A stretch of DNA of 64,000 bases from Branchipolynoe longqiensis (taxonomy: Eukaryota > Annelida > Polychaeta > Phyllodocida > Polynoidae). The notes under the pieces were generated by a model. The model was not told where the DNA came from. It ran no database searches and saw only the letters and a list, made by a program, of their open reading frames with translations. The position numbers and the translations under genes were made by a program. Location of the stretch: the NCBI GenBank assembly GCA_030323885.1, contig CM059191.1:106498844-106562843 (forward strand). Direction: 5' to 3'. Below, one piece after another: positions 10,627 to 19,861 of this stretch; position 1 is the stretch's first letter; each line of letters opens with the position of its first letter.

Positions 10627-10753
10627 TTCTTCTCTGTCTGGTGTGTCTCTGACTTTGGCATTTGAGGCTCAGCCAGGTGCATTACTATTTCATACTATTG
10701 TCATTTCCTGTAAATAAATGATGTACCCACCAATACTGTGTTGCCGTGCTATT

Positions 10754-10756
<3 letters not shown>

Positions 10757-10790
<34 letters not shown>

Positions 10791-10815
10791 TAAAAGTAAA
10801 AGAAGTAGTAGTAGT
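10757..10815. repeat. (TA)n and (GTA)n microsatellites
   Basis: An uninterrupted TA run is followed by AGTAGTAGTAGTAG. The same junction of TA run and GTA repeats is in module copy 2 at about 18,669-18,712, so this is module sequence on the right side of the DIRS-like insertion. Confidence 0.8.
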
Positions 10816-10821
10816 AGTAAT

Positions 10822-11975
10822 TTAAATTCCTTTTCCTCTAACTCTTCTTCCTCTTCCTCTTCCTCTTCCACAGACAAGTTTAGCCTTAGTTATCAACTGA
10901 GATAACTGAATCTCCATAGGCAGTAGTGCAACTCGAGTGCAGATATCGCACTGATGGGGTTTGTGTGCTGGATTATCACACTTTACCTCAAAGTCTCCAT
11001 GAGGAAAGAGGAATGAGTGGAGCTGTTCCTTCAGGAACTTGTTTAACTTTTCCAGCTGTGCGACATTCAAATACAGCCCCTGCTTGCAGGGTGTTAGCAC
11101 CATTTTCTCCACAGCTTTTCTGAACTTAAAACAAACCATTTACGAAAGTCGATGCGGGAACTGTCGCATTCAATCACACCAAACACACCACGTCCAAAGT
11201 TTACGTGGAAACCCCCAAAACGTCGGTCTGTTTTAGCTGTTTTGACGGCCTGAATCATGTTATCTATGCTCTCAAGCAGGATGGCGATGGCGTTTTCATC
11301 AAAGTCCATAAAATAGCAATTGCTGCTCGTCAGCAGAGTCCTCCTATCAGGATTAACTGTTTCTGCTGACGGCGTTGCACTTCCCTGGATGTCATATCGC
11401 TTGACATCCCCTGCAAAGTCATCTCCTCCAGAACGAGTCCGTAGGGTGATCTTTATACTAAGCTTTGCTCCAGCTCCTCTCACACGCCCCGTCCTGATAT
11501 GACCTTAGATGTTGCTAGGATGTAAAACAACAACAAACAAACAACATCTCACACGCTCCACAAAAAATTGATTCCCCAGCGGCAGGTTGGCAGCATCAAA
11601 ATGCGAAATATCAATTCCCCGGGGAATAACTAAGAATGAAGCGATCTTGCAATGCTTCTTACACCTCAGCCACTTTTCCCCCTCCTCCTCCTCCTCATTC
11701 TTCTTCTTCTTCAACTCAATTTTCCGACTCTTGAAGGTTTCAACTCCATCCTCAAGTATAGAGGGAGAGGGAGAGGGGGAGGGAACAATAATTGTTAACT
11801 CCCCGTCCTCTTCTTCTTCCATCCCTTCACTATCTGAGGAATACATACTCATTCTCTTGAGATTGATAGCTCTCGTTAGTTCTACTGACATATCCAGTGC
11901 TGATGATGCTGCTGATGATGGAATCGATATCGGATTCGATCTTGGACGCTTCAGAATACCCTTCTGCATGAACAT
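10822..11975 (-). pseudogene. Gene B copy 1: PC4/p15-like protein gene, disrupted
   Basis: The preferred start is the ATG at 11,975 (ACCATGTTC), which follows a TATA box and initiator; it encodes MFMQKGILKRPR. The N-terminal ~100 residues are Ser- and Glu-rich with a basic KKKK stretch. A compact domain follows (ASFLVIPRGIDISHFDAANL). The third part (VNFGRGVFGVIE, DFRKWFV, PCKQGLYLNVAQLEKLNKFL) looks like the PC4/p15 single-stranded DNA-binding fold. The C-terminus has a Cys/His cluster (KCDNPAHKPHQCDICT). The frame is broken by a 60-bp SINE-tail insertion at 11,487-11,546 and by a shift near 11,110-11,135. Copy 2 lacks both. PC4-like proteins bind DNA or act in transcription. The assignment rests on motif reading only. 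Confidence 0.6.
11487..11546 (+). mobile_element. SINE tail inserted in gene B, 9-bp target duplication
   Basis: Sixty bases (gtcctgatatgaccttagat ... aaacaaacaaca) match the 3' end of the tRNA-derived SINE family common at 57-64 kb. They are flanked by TCTCACACG at 11,478-11,486 and 11,547-11,555. Module copy 2 has a single TCTCACACG at 19,425-19,433, which is the empty site. This is a severely 5'-truncated retroposition. Confidence 0.9.
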
Positions 11976-11987
11976 GGTGAAAGGTGA

Positions 11988-12024
11988 ACTGATGAGAGGA
12001 GGGTGGAGCTCAGCAGGTTTTATA
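11988..12024 (-). promoter_or_regulatory. Core promoter of gene B, copy 1
   Basis: On the minus strand TATAAAA (12,024-12,018) is followed ~30 bases later by TCAGT (11,992-11,988), an initiator-like motif, and then by the ATG at 11,975. Copy 2 keeps TATAAAG at 19,899-19,893, TCAGT at 19,866-19,862 and ATG at 19,850 with the same spacing. The promoter lies inside the 3' end of gene A. Confidence 0.6.
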
Positions 12025-12771
12025 TGCTGCATCAAATTCGGTGATATAGAAATGAGGAGTATTCAAATCAAATGGAATGGGGGGTTTGGGTGGGAATGGG
12101 TGGAGATGAATGGATAGGTGGGAGGGGGAGGTGGAAGGGGGAGAGAGGGAGTTAAGGAATGTCAACTCATTTTCATCAATCATCATACTCTTCCATCCAA
12201 AGAATGGCCACTTCCAATGCATTCCATATGAAAGTAAGCGCACCTGGTAAAACGCGAATGAAATCTCCTTAAAAAATGAAACTTTAATTGGTAGTAAAAT
12301 ACAGGAAAAGTATCTAGGTGTGTAGTTAAGGGCGCAAGAAATTAGATTATTATATTGAAAAGTGTCTGTGAGTTGTGGAAAATAGTCACCACCAGTTCTA
12401 TCAAAAACCCCAATTCCGCTACAATAAACTATGATATCAATGCTGGCTCTATTCACATCTAATTGATCTCCTGGGGGGAGAGAACGAATATGTGAAGAAG
12501 GAGAAGAAGAATGATATAAAATGATATAATCGATATCGTGATTCTTTATCAATTGTTCAAAATCCTGCAATGCGGTAAGCAGGGGAAGGAGTCGTTTAGG
12601 TAGAGAATGAAAACTGTTTTCCTTCCAGACAGCAATGAAGTCGTGAATATGATATTCATTCAAAGAAATACGGATACTTTGTATATTCCTATATCTAGTT
12701 AAATCCTCCATCAATGTGTGATTGGTATCGTGCAAAACAGATTGTATAAGATCTCCTAATGAAGAAGTCAT
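12010..12771 (-). CDS. Gene A copy 1: unknown 253-residue protein
   Basis: An ATG at 12,771 opens 253 codons. The sequence is protein-like through about residue 205 (MTSSLGDLIQSVLHDTNHTL at the start, SIDIIVYCSGIGVFDRTGGD in the middle, YGMHWKWPFFGWKSMMIDEN near the end). It then becomes a Pro/Ser/His-rich tail that overlaps the gene B promoter. No signal peptide, transmembrane segment or known motif is recognised. A hydrophobic stretch (DYIILYH) and the rich aromatic content suggest a folded cytosolic or nuclear protein. Copy 2 has the same gene in decayed form, with clear conservation of PPGDQLDVNR and GIGVFDRT, which supports real coding. It is transcribed away from the control region at 12.8-13.25 kb. 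The function is unknown. Confidence 0.6.
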   Translation of the reverse strand: MTSSLGDLIQSVLHDTNHTLMEDLTRYRNIQSIRISLNEYHIHDFIAVWKENSFHSLPKRLLPLLTALQDFEQLIKNHDIDYIILYHSSSPSSHIRSLPPGDQLDVNRASIDIIVYCSGIGVFDRTGGDYFPQLTDTFQYNNLISCALNYTPRYFSCILLPIKVSFFKEISFAFYQVRLLSYGMHWKWPFFGWKSMMIDENELTFLNSLSPPSTSPSHLSIHLHPFPPKPPIPFDLNTPHFYITEFDAAYKTC

Positions 12772-12779
12772 TATTATTA

Positions 12780-13255
12780 TATTATCTATACTAAAGTTAA
12801 AATGCTATCAGAGAAAACAATCTAGTGTCGTTCGAATCATCGACTGACGCAATCAATCCAGTCAAATGAATTCAACCAAAAAAAAAAAAAAAAAAAAAGA
12901 AGAGAAAAACAGTGTCTGACTGGAATGGTGACGTCATCATTCCAGTCAAAAAGGTCAAATGAGTTCAACCAAAATCAGATGTCCATCCTGCAAGCGAAGG
13001 TCAAATGAGTTCAACCAGAAACAGATGTTCATCCTGCAAGGTAGAATGCTGACATCATCAATCCAGTCAAAAAGGTCAAATGAGTTCAACCTAAAATCCT
13101 GCAAACACGCAATGGGTCATTTAAGGTCACTATCCCTCAACAGTGTGGCCATTTAAGGTCATTGTCCCGTGTCGGTCCTCTGACGCAGGACGATTACGTA
13201 ATATGGACCCATATCAGTCCTCTCTATACTACTTTTGACTTTGGAGAGTGGAGAT
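12780..13255. promoter_or_regulatory. Divergent control region between module copies 1 and 2
   Basis: The region lies between the minus-strand gene A and the plus-strand genes of copy 2. It holds a poly(A) run, a diverged tandem repeat of ~50-80 bp (tgacgtcatc ... ccagtcaaaaaggtcaaatg ... catcctgcaag), copies of catttaaggtca, and a block from gacgattacgtaata to ctctctatactactt. TGACGTCA is the CREB/ATF site and TTACGTAA a bZIP site (established knowledge). The same items recur at 20.89-21.16 kb and 22.19-22.29 kb. The tandem-enhancer role is inferred. Confidence 0.55.
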
Positions 13256-13349
13256 GGGGTCAGAGGAAATGGAGGCTGCAGGTGCGCAACTATAGTTAAT
13301 TATCTGCAGTAAGTTTGGCTAGTCACGCTGGCCTCCATTTCCCGCAGCG

Positions 13350-13987
13350 TATCATGATGCGGAAAATGCGCGCTGTTGTGCAGCACAACATGGATGTGGT
13401 GATGCGACGAGTAATGCTTCCAAGTGATGTGGTCATGGAGAAAAAGGAGGATGGGTGGTTAAACTTGATAAAAAGAATAGATTTTGGTCTCCCCCTTCTT
13501 CTCCCTCTCCTATTCCAATCCTTTCTCCCTCTCCTTCTCCTAGTCTTATTCCTAATCCAAATCACATTCCTACTCCCATTCCCACTCATGCTTCTACTCC
13601 CACTGTTTTTTCCATGCATCCTCCTCCTCCCATTCCTCAAACCTCCTCGATTTCTATTCCCATCTCCAGTCCCATTCCCATCTCCAGTCCCATTCCCATC
13701 TCCATTCCCATTCCCATGTCCATTCCTATCTCCAACTCTTTTCCTCAAAACTCCATTCTCATTTCTAGTTTTGAGGGAAGAGAGTAAAAATCTCCTTCCT
13801 CCCTCTGGAGACCCCCACCCCAAATCCTAGTGTAGATAATGTAATTCCTATCACTGTCAGTGACACTTACACTGAATGTAATTTTCTCGGGGAGTTTTCC
13901 CCACCCGCTCCACCCTCTCCACTAGATAATGAATCTCTGATTGAAATGATTAATGAGTTTGTAGATACTTCAAATTCACTCAGCTTT
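13350..13987 (+). pseudogene. Gene C copy 2, frameshifted
   Basis: The N-terminus (VVQHNMDVVMRRVMLPSD, EKKEDGWLNLIK) is open. One A is missing from the AAAAA run near 13,471 relative to copy 1, so the Pro/Ser-rich part (PSPIPILSPSPSPSLIPNP) is in another frame. A second shift near 13,785 precedes the conserved C-terminal patch (NESLIEMINEFVDTSN) and a stop at 13,987. Layout and residues match the Pro/Ser-rich acidic protein at 4,777-5,442. The decay suggests loss of function in this copy. Confidence 0.6.
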
Positions 13988-14077
13988 TAAACATTAGTCA
14001 TGAATTTAAATCTTCCTGAATCACATATTCAAAATTATAATAATGAGGATGATAGTTTGTAAACGAATGCCAAAATT

Positions 14078-15105
14078 ATGATGGTGAATCCGGGAGATAT
14101 TTCCTCTCCCCTGCTTCCAGCTCCTTCGCATTTTTACTCATCCCCTCTTTCTTTAATTACACTAAAGACAGAGGATGAGGAGAAAACAAAATTGAAGGAG
14201 TTACACACCACTCCTCTTCATTTTACTTCTTCCATTTCATTAGCCATATTGCATAAAGACAATAGTGATCTCTCTAGTACTAGTAGCGACTCAGTTCTAG
14301 AGTGCTCTCGAAAGCTAGTGGAGAGAATGGGGATGCATCAACATCAGCAAAGGCAACCTCATCAACATCTGCAACAACCACATCTGCAACAACCACATCT
14401 GCAACATCATCATCTTCAACATCAGCATATACATCGAGATGAATATGTTGATGTTGAAGATAAAGTAGTTATTGGAGTTTGAGGAGATGGTGTTGCTGAT
14501 GGAAAAGATGATGCTGTTGAAGGTGTTACTGGAGGAGATGTTGTGGTTGAAGATTGGGATGATAATGAAGATGTTGTTGTTGATGTTGTTGATGATGAAG
14601 ATGTTGATGCAGTTGTTGATGTTGATGTTGATGTAGATGTTGCTGATGTTGCTGGTAATGTTGATGTTACTGTTGATGTTATTGATGTTACTGTTGATGT
14701 TATTGATGATGATGTTGATGTTATTGATGATGATGTTGATGTTGATGATGCATGTGGAGGAAAAAGGCTAGTGCTTGAGGAAGAAGAGGAGGAGGATTCA
14801 ATATGGAAGACACCTCATCTTATTCATACTTTTCGACAAAAAACCAAGAAGAGCGTAAGAGACGTCGTCACCAAATTGAAAATGAAACTGAAATGAGAGA
14901 ATCTACTATTTCCTATCATCTTCCTCTTAAGAAAAGAGTCTTTCCCTCCAAATCACAGGATGATAAGAAAGAATCAGTAAAAAAAACACCAACAGCAACA
15001 ACAACAAAATCAACATCAATAGAGAGGGGGAGGGGGAGAGGGAATTTTCAGAGATTGGAGAATTGGAAGGGGAGTATTTCTCCCTTAAACAAAGGAGGAA
15101 AGTAA
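14078..15105 (+). CDS. Gene D: low-complexity Gln/His, Asp/Val and basic frames
   Basis: Three consecutive frames are open. At 14,078-14,482 is MVNPGDISSPLLPAPSHF followed by Ser/Thr-rich text and a HQHQQ/HLQQPH tract. At 14,543-14,896 is an Asp/Val repeat made by GAT/GTT codons. At 14,803-15,105 is a Lys/Arg-rich frame with NQEERKRRRHQIEN and an RGRGRG segment. Frames change near 14,480 and 14,810, so either splicing or decay is needed to make one product. The basic stretch faintly recalls a bZIP basic region but lacks the conserved spacing and a leucine zipper. The corresponding DNA is deleted from copy 1, and a 98%-similar piece of the first frame is at 26,992-27,360. Unrecognised. Confidence 0.4.
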
Positions 15106-15124
15106 AATTATTCCTTCCCCTTAT

Positions 15125-16800
15125 GTAGCAGTCACACTACGACGACAAGGGGGTGACGACAGCCAGGCGACTGGGATTTTGTGAAATCCCGACGACAGAT
15201 GCAAATTCGGGCTAAGTTGGACGACAATCGGACGACATCCGGACGACATCCGGACGACATCTGGACCACAGACGGGACGACAGCGGCGCGACAGTGTCTG
15301 TTTGTGTGTGTGTGTGACTATGTGCCTCTGTGTGTGTCTCTATGTGTGTGTCTGTGTCTCTGTGTCTCTGTGTGTGTCTGTGGGTGTGTGACTGTGTGTC
15401 TCTGTGTGTGTCTCTATATGTGTGTCTGTGTCTCTGTGTATGTGTGTGTCTCTGTGTTTCTGTGTGTGTGTCTCTGTGTGTGTCTCTGTGTGTGTCTGTG
15501 TGCGTGACTCTGTGTCTGTGTGTGTGTCTCTATGTGTGTGTCTGTGTCTGTGTGTCTGTGTGTGTCTCTGTGTTTCTGTGTGTGTGTCTCTGTGTGTGTA
15601 TCTGTGTGTGTGACTCTGTGTGTGTGTCTCTGTGTTTTTGTGTGTGTGTCTCTGCAACAGAGACACCAAGACACAGAGACACACACACAGAGTGCGTGTG
15701 AGTGTGGGTGTGGGTGTGAGTCTGAGTGTGGGTGTGGATGTGGCTGTGGATGTGAGTGAGAGTGTGAGTGTGATAGTGAGTGTGATAGTGAGTGTGAGTG
15801 TGATAGTGAGTGTGAGTGTGATAGTGAAGTGTGAGTGTGATAGTGAAGTATGAGTGTGATAGTGAGTGTGATAGTGAGTGTGAGTGTGATAGTGAGTGTG
15901 AGTGTGATAGTGAAGTGTGAGTGTGATAGTGAAGTGTGAGTGTGATAGTGAGTGTGAGTGTGATAGTGAAGTGTGAGTGTGATAGTGAAGTGTGAGTGTG
16001 ATAGTGAGTGTGAGTGTGATAGTGAGTGTGAGTGTCAGTGTGATAGTGAGTGTGATAGTGAGTGTGATAGTGAAGTGTGAGTGTGATAGTGAGTGTGATA
16101 GTGAAGTGTGAGTGTGATAGTGAAGTGTGAGTGTGATAGTGAAGTGTGAGTGTGATAGTGAGTGTGAGCGTGATAGTGAGTGTGAGTGTGATAGTGACAC
16201 ACATAGACACACATAGACACAGACACACACATAGACACAGACACAGAGTCACAACAGAGACACACACAGAGACACACACAGACACACAGACACACACACA
16301 CACAGAAACACAGAGACACACACACACAGACACAGAGATACACACACACACAGACACAGACACACACACACAGACACACACATAGACACACATAGACACA
16401 CATAGACACAGACACACACATAGACACAGACACAGAGACACACAGAGACACATACATGGAGAGAGAAGCAACTACAGCTTAACGACAAGACGACAGTGCC
16501 GCGACAGTGCCGCGACAGTGCAACAGTGCCACGACAGTGCCACGACAGTGCCACGACAGTGCCGCGACAGTGCCGCAACCTCGGCTGTCGTCTGCTGTCG
16601 TCGAAGTTTTTCAACATGTCCAAAATCCCCGCGACAACTCGGCGACAGTCGAGAAAGAGTGGAGAAACTGGAGGTGTCGCGGAGGTGTCGCAGCGGCACC
16701 TGCGCGGCACCTGCGTGGCACCTGCGCGACAATCAGCGACAAGTGGGTGTGGGTGTCGCAGGGCTGTCGCCGCTGCTTGTCGTCGTAGTGTGACTGCTAC
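15125..16800. mobile_element. Non-autonomous TIR/foldback DNA element, 1,676 bp
   Basis: The first 25 bases (GTAGCAGTCACACTACG...) are the exact reverse complement of the last 25 (...CGTAGTGTGACTGCTAC). Matching continues imperfectly inward (gacgacagcc on the left, ggctgtcgcc on the right). Subterminal zones carry many GACGAC/GCGACAG repeats, the kind of arrangement bound by transposases. The interior is simple sequence and encodes no transposase. Flanks show no clear target duplication, so the superfamily is not assigned. The element sits 20 bp after the end of gene D in module copy 2. Confidence 0.8.
15296..16460. repeat. Microsatellite block with inverted arms
   Basis: A left arm of TGTGTCTC-type repeats (15,296-15,655) and a right arm of ACACAGAC-type repeats (16,196-16,460) are complementary in sense. 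Between them are ~500 bp of GTGAGTGTGATA repeats. Long open frames on both strands are a by-product of the period and lack real coding character. Confidence 0.9.
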
Positions 16801-17480
16801 AAAAGAAATAATAGAAGAAATCTCTCATTCCTACCATCATCATCATTATCGTTAAGATCTGATTCCTATTCTTCTTCTTTGATGCGGAAAAACGGGGTGA
16901 AAGTCAAACTTTCTTTTGAGTCATGAAACAGAGATTTGAAATAGAGATTGTGTTAATGAAACTGGAAAAAAGAAGAAGATAATGATGCTTATGATTATGA
17001 TGATGATGATGATGATGATGAATAAAGTGATGGAAGAAGAGTAGCAGCAGATATCAATGTAACTGAGTGAGAATGAGGAAAAGTACATCAAATGAATATG
17101 TTTTTGTAAAACACATTACTTGTTATATGATTACAGAGCAAATGACCACTGATTTGATTGGACGAGGAGGTGGTGGTGGAAAAGATGATGAGATGTGGAA
17201 TCTTCTAACCAACTACATAAAAAAAAAGAGAAAAAAGAGAACTTTCATCAAGAGAGGGAGATGTCACCGATTCCAGCATGTGTAATGCGAATATTGGAGT
17301 GAGAGTTGATAATAGTGGTGAAAATTCCAGTGATGAAAACACTATTTTATCTATGTTACTGAGAAAAAGAAAATGTTGGGGAATGATTGTAATGATGTGT
17401 ATATTCATTTTACCCTTGATTTTCAATGTATTTTCCCTAATGAAAGAAATGTTGTTGAATGTTTCAAAGTGAATGTGTAA
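16801..17480 (+). CDS. Right remainder of the plus-strand gene set, module copy 2
   Basis: After the TIR element, module sequence resumes. Short frames at 17,067-17,285 ([20 protein letters not shown]) and 17,278-17,472 ([20 protein letters not shown]) match copy 1 at about 5,350-5,506 and 5,572-5,757. An ATG/GAT trinucleotide run lies at about 16,982-17,025. The frames are short and shifted, and the function is unknown. Confidence 0.35.
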
Positions 17481-17762
17481 AATTTTGAAGAGAAACCGTG
17501 AATATTATTATTATTATTATGTTCAACGTCATCATTAAATGGAGTTTGATTTCTTTTACTTTTTACTATATTTTCTCCAATGAAAGAAATGATTCAAAGT
17601 AAAAAGTTATGTAAAATGCTGAATAAAAGTCATGAATATTATTATGTTATTATTATTTTTATTAGTTTTATTATTATGTTCAACAGCAACATTATTATTA
17701 TTAAATGGAGAGAGAGAATATGTTCTATTGATATATATATGTTCTATTGATATATATATATA

Positions 17763-18548
17763 TACACCCACGTATATACAATGTATATGCGGATGTAACC
17801 GAATTGCACTGTGCTGCCACCCAGAGGCTCCTGGGGGGCTCACAGGATAGTACCCTGCACAGCCACCAGGTGGGGCAGGACCCTCCCTACACCTATTGTG
17901 TGTTGCCTCAGTGTGTCACTGGCACCCAGATCGTCCACACTTCCTTCAAACTTTTTTCTGTCCTGTACACAGTCTACTTGTTACCTGTGTCTACCTATAC
18001 GGATCTACCTATACGGATCACTCTACGGCTACAGCTATACACTATAGACTAGAGGGCCGATCTACGAAATCGTGAGCTAAAACTAACTTTTGTCGATACG
18101 GTTCATTATCAAGCAGTTTAACGGCGCGTCTTAACGGCCCGTCTTAACGGTCGGTCTGATCACCAAAACATCAATACAAATATCCAAGGTTAACGCTACG
18201 GTTAGCCTAATATATAGTACTGTCGATACGGTAATCGTGCCCATAATTGTCGTTGCCAAACTAGACTTTGTCGATACGGTCGTTCAAATACTTGGCGGGA
18301 AAGTCGTAACGGCTCGACTCAACGGTTAGCGCTAATCTACGTACTGACCCTGCTACGGCTACGGTTTGATTAGATCTACAACACTGTGTGCTTCACTATC
18401 ATAAATAAAAATATACATTACGAAAGTGTGCCGTAAATAACTTTGTCATAACGGCTCTTGTCAACGGTTGGCCGTTAATCTACGTACTGACCCTGCTATG
18501 GCTACGGTTTGGTTAAACCACAACACTCTGTGAATCGCTTTCAATATA
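17763..18548 (+). mobile_element. Deleted DIRS-like derivative
   Basis: From cccacgtatata through ccgaattgca and the TACGG-rich leader, the text follows the left 560 bp of the element at 6,189-6,750, then lacks all ORFs. Two direct repeats of ~90 bp (18,300-18,385 and 18,446-18,540: taatctacgtactgaccctg ... ctacggttt) are consistent with the split direct repeats of DIRS-order elements. It is inserted in the (TA)n between tattgatatata and tattcagtcac, a different site from the copy-1 element, so the two insertions are independent. Confidence 0.6.
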
Positions 18549-18571
18549 TAAAGTATATTCAGTCACATGAA

Positions 18572-18608
18572 AATAAATGAACATAACACAATATGAAGTT
18601 TGTTTATT
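18572..18608. terminator. Opposed poly(A) signals, module copy 2
   Basis: AATAAA at 18,572-18,577 (plus) faces AATAAA at 18,608-18,603 (minus). The minus-strand signal lies about 190 bp beyond the gene B stop, a normal 3' UTR distance. Conserved with copy 1. Confidence 0.7.
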
Positions 18609-18796
18609 TGTTTTCTGTAATTGTTTTAAACAAAGATAACAATTGTTTATATGAAAATCTTTGCAAGTATATATATATATATAGTAGTAGTAGAAGTAGT
18701 AGTAGAAATGAATTATTATTATTATGACTAGTAAGAGTAAAAGAAGTAGGCAGTAGTAGTTTAAATTCCTCTTCTTCTGACTCTTCTTCCTCTTCC

Positions 18797-19300
18797 TCAG
18801 ATAAGTTTGGCCTTAGTCATCAACTCAGTTAACTGAATCACCAGAGGCAGCAGTGCAACTTGAGTGCAGATATCACACTGATGGGTTTTGTGGGATAGTT
18901 CATCACACTTCACCTCAAAGTCTCCATGAGGAAAGAGGAATGAGTGGAGCTGATCCTTCAGGAACTTATTCAACTTTTCCAGTTCATTCGCATTCAAATA
19001 CACCCCCTGCTTGCAGGGAGTTGGCACCCTTTTCTCCACAGATTTCAGCCTTTCTAAAGTTGAAACAAACCATTTACGAAAGTCGATGTGGGAACTGTCA
19101 CGTTCAATCACACCAAACACACCACGTCCAAAGTTAACATGGAAGCCCCCAAAACGTTGGTCTGTTTTAGCTGTTTTGAGGGCTCAAATCATGTCATCTA
19201 TGCTCTCGAGCAAGATGCCGATGGCCTTTTCATCAAAGTGATTGCTGCTCGTCAACAGAGTTCCACCATCGGGATTAACTGTTTCTCCTGACGGCATTGC

Positions 19301-19338
<38 letters not shown>

Positions 19339-19850
19339 ATGTCACACCATTTGACACCTCCTGCAAAATCATCTCAAGAACGAGTCCATAGGGCGATCTT
19401 TATACCGAGTTTTGATCCAGCTCCTCTCACACGCTCCACAAAAACTTGGTTCCCGAGCGGCAGGTTGGCAGCATCAAAATGCGAAATATCAATCCCCCGA
19501 GGAATAACTAAGAACAAAGCGATCTTGCATCGCTTCTTACTGCCCAGCAACTTATCCTCCTCCTCCTCCTCCTCCTTCTTCTTCTTCAACTCAATTTTTT
19601 TAATCTTGAAGGATTCAACTCCATCCTCAAGTATAGAGGGAGAGGGGCAGGGAACGATAATTGTTAGCTCCCCCTCCGCTTCCTCCTCTTCTTCCATCCC
19701 TTCACTATCTGAGGAGAAGTACATACTCAATCTCTTGAGATTGATAGCTGTTGCTGGTTCTGCTGACATATCTAGTGCTGATGATCCTGACGACGGTGTT
19801 GATATTGGAATCCATCTCGGACATTTCAGAATCCCCTTCTGCATGAACAT
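18797..19850 (-). pseudogene. Gene B copy 2: PC4/p15-like protein gene
   Basis: The ATG at 19,850 gives MFMQKGILKCPRW, then a Ser/Glu-rich segment and IPRGIDISHFDAANLPLGNQ. A stop at 19,374 follows a small indel. Downstream, a poly(C) tract (about 19,303-19,336) breaks the middle, giving a poly-Gly reading. The C-terminal frame 19,120-18,797 is clean: FGVIERDSSHIDFRKWFV, RVPTPCKQGVYLNANELEK, then KCDELSHKTHQCDIC and a stop. The IDFRKW ... KQGVYL..NELEKLNKFL order is that of the PC4/p15 domain (DNA-binding strands followed by a dimer helix). The Cys/His cluster may bind zinc. This copy has the empty site for the SINE tail seen in copy 1. Not functional as read, unless the poly(C) region is a sequencing fault. 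Confidence 0.6.
19303..19336. repeat. Poly(C) tract of about 34 bases
   Basis: An unbroken C run replaces the short segment ttccctgg seen at the equivalent place in copy 1. Such runs are prone to length error in assembly, and it disrupts gene B. Confidence 0.85.
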
Positions 19851-19861
19851 GGTGAAAGGTG

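Larger units (their letters stand above)
6189..10790 (+). mobile_element. DIRS-like tyrosine-recombinase retrotransposon
   Basis: The element contains, in order, a leader rich in TACGG-type repeats, a Gag-like ORF1, an RT-RNase H ORF2 and a tyrosine recombinase ORF, which is the DIRS-order gene set without a DDE integrase. The left end is placed near 6,189 because text from tacccacgtatata onward recurs as a separate insertion at 17,763-18,548. The right end is near 10,757-10,790, where (TA)n of the module resumes. Compared with module copy 2, it interrupts the (TA)n just after tttgcaag. ORF1 and the recombinase are broken while ORF2 is open, so the copy is recent but inactive. The exact termini are inferred. 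Confidence 0.7.
4425..13140. repeat. Gene-bearing module, tandem copy 1
   Basis: This is the first of two direct copies of a compact module. Order: plus-strand Ser/Pro-rich acidic gene(s) at 4.4-5.8 kb, AT-rich convergent poly(A) region at 5.8-6.2 kb, then minus-strand genes B and A (10.8-12.8 kb), then a repeat-rich control region. A DIRS-like element of ~4.6 kb is inserted at about 6,189-10,790. Relative to copy 2 it lacks the sequence equivalent to about 13,990-17,160, apparently deleted, but carries an extra 5' part (4,440-4,725). The similarity of both arms to copy 2 is direct. The idea that the unit was a circular virus or episome integrated as a concatemer is inference. The genes are described separately. 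Confidence 0.75.

Noticed and set aside
11587..12117. Plus-strand Ser/Phe-rich frame, with a counterpart at 19,297-20,031
   Set aside because: Antisense of gene B. The minus strand has TATA, initiator, ATG and the PC4-like domain; the plus strand has a Ser-rich reading of acidic codons.
14803..15105. bZIP transcription factor from module gene D
   Set aside because: The basic run KNQEERKRRR is suggestive, but the invariant N/R spacing and any leucine heptads are absent.
15340..16471. Open frames of 77-313 codons on both strands (Cys/Val/Ser and His/Thr/Leu repeats)
   Set aside because: They are produced by stop-free microsatellite repeats inside a TIR element; both strands are open at once and no family matches.
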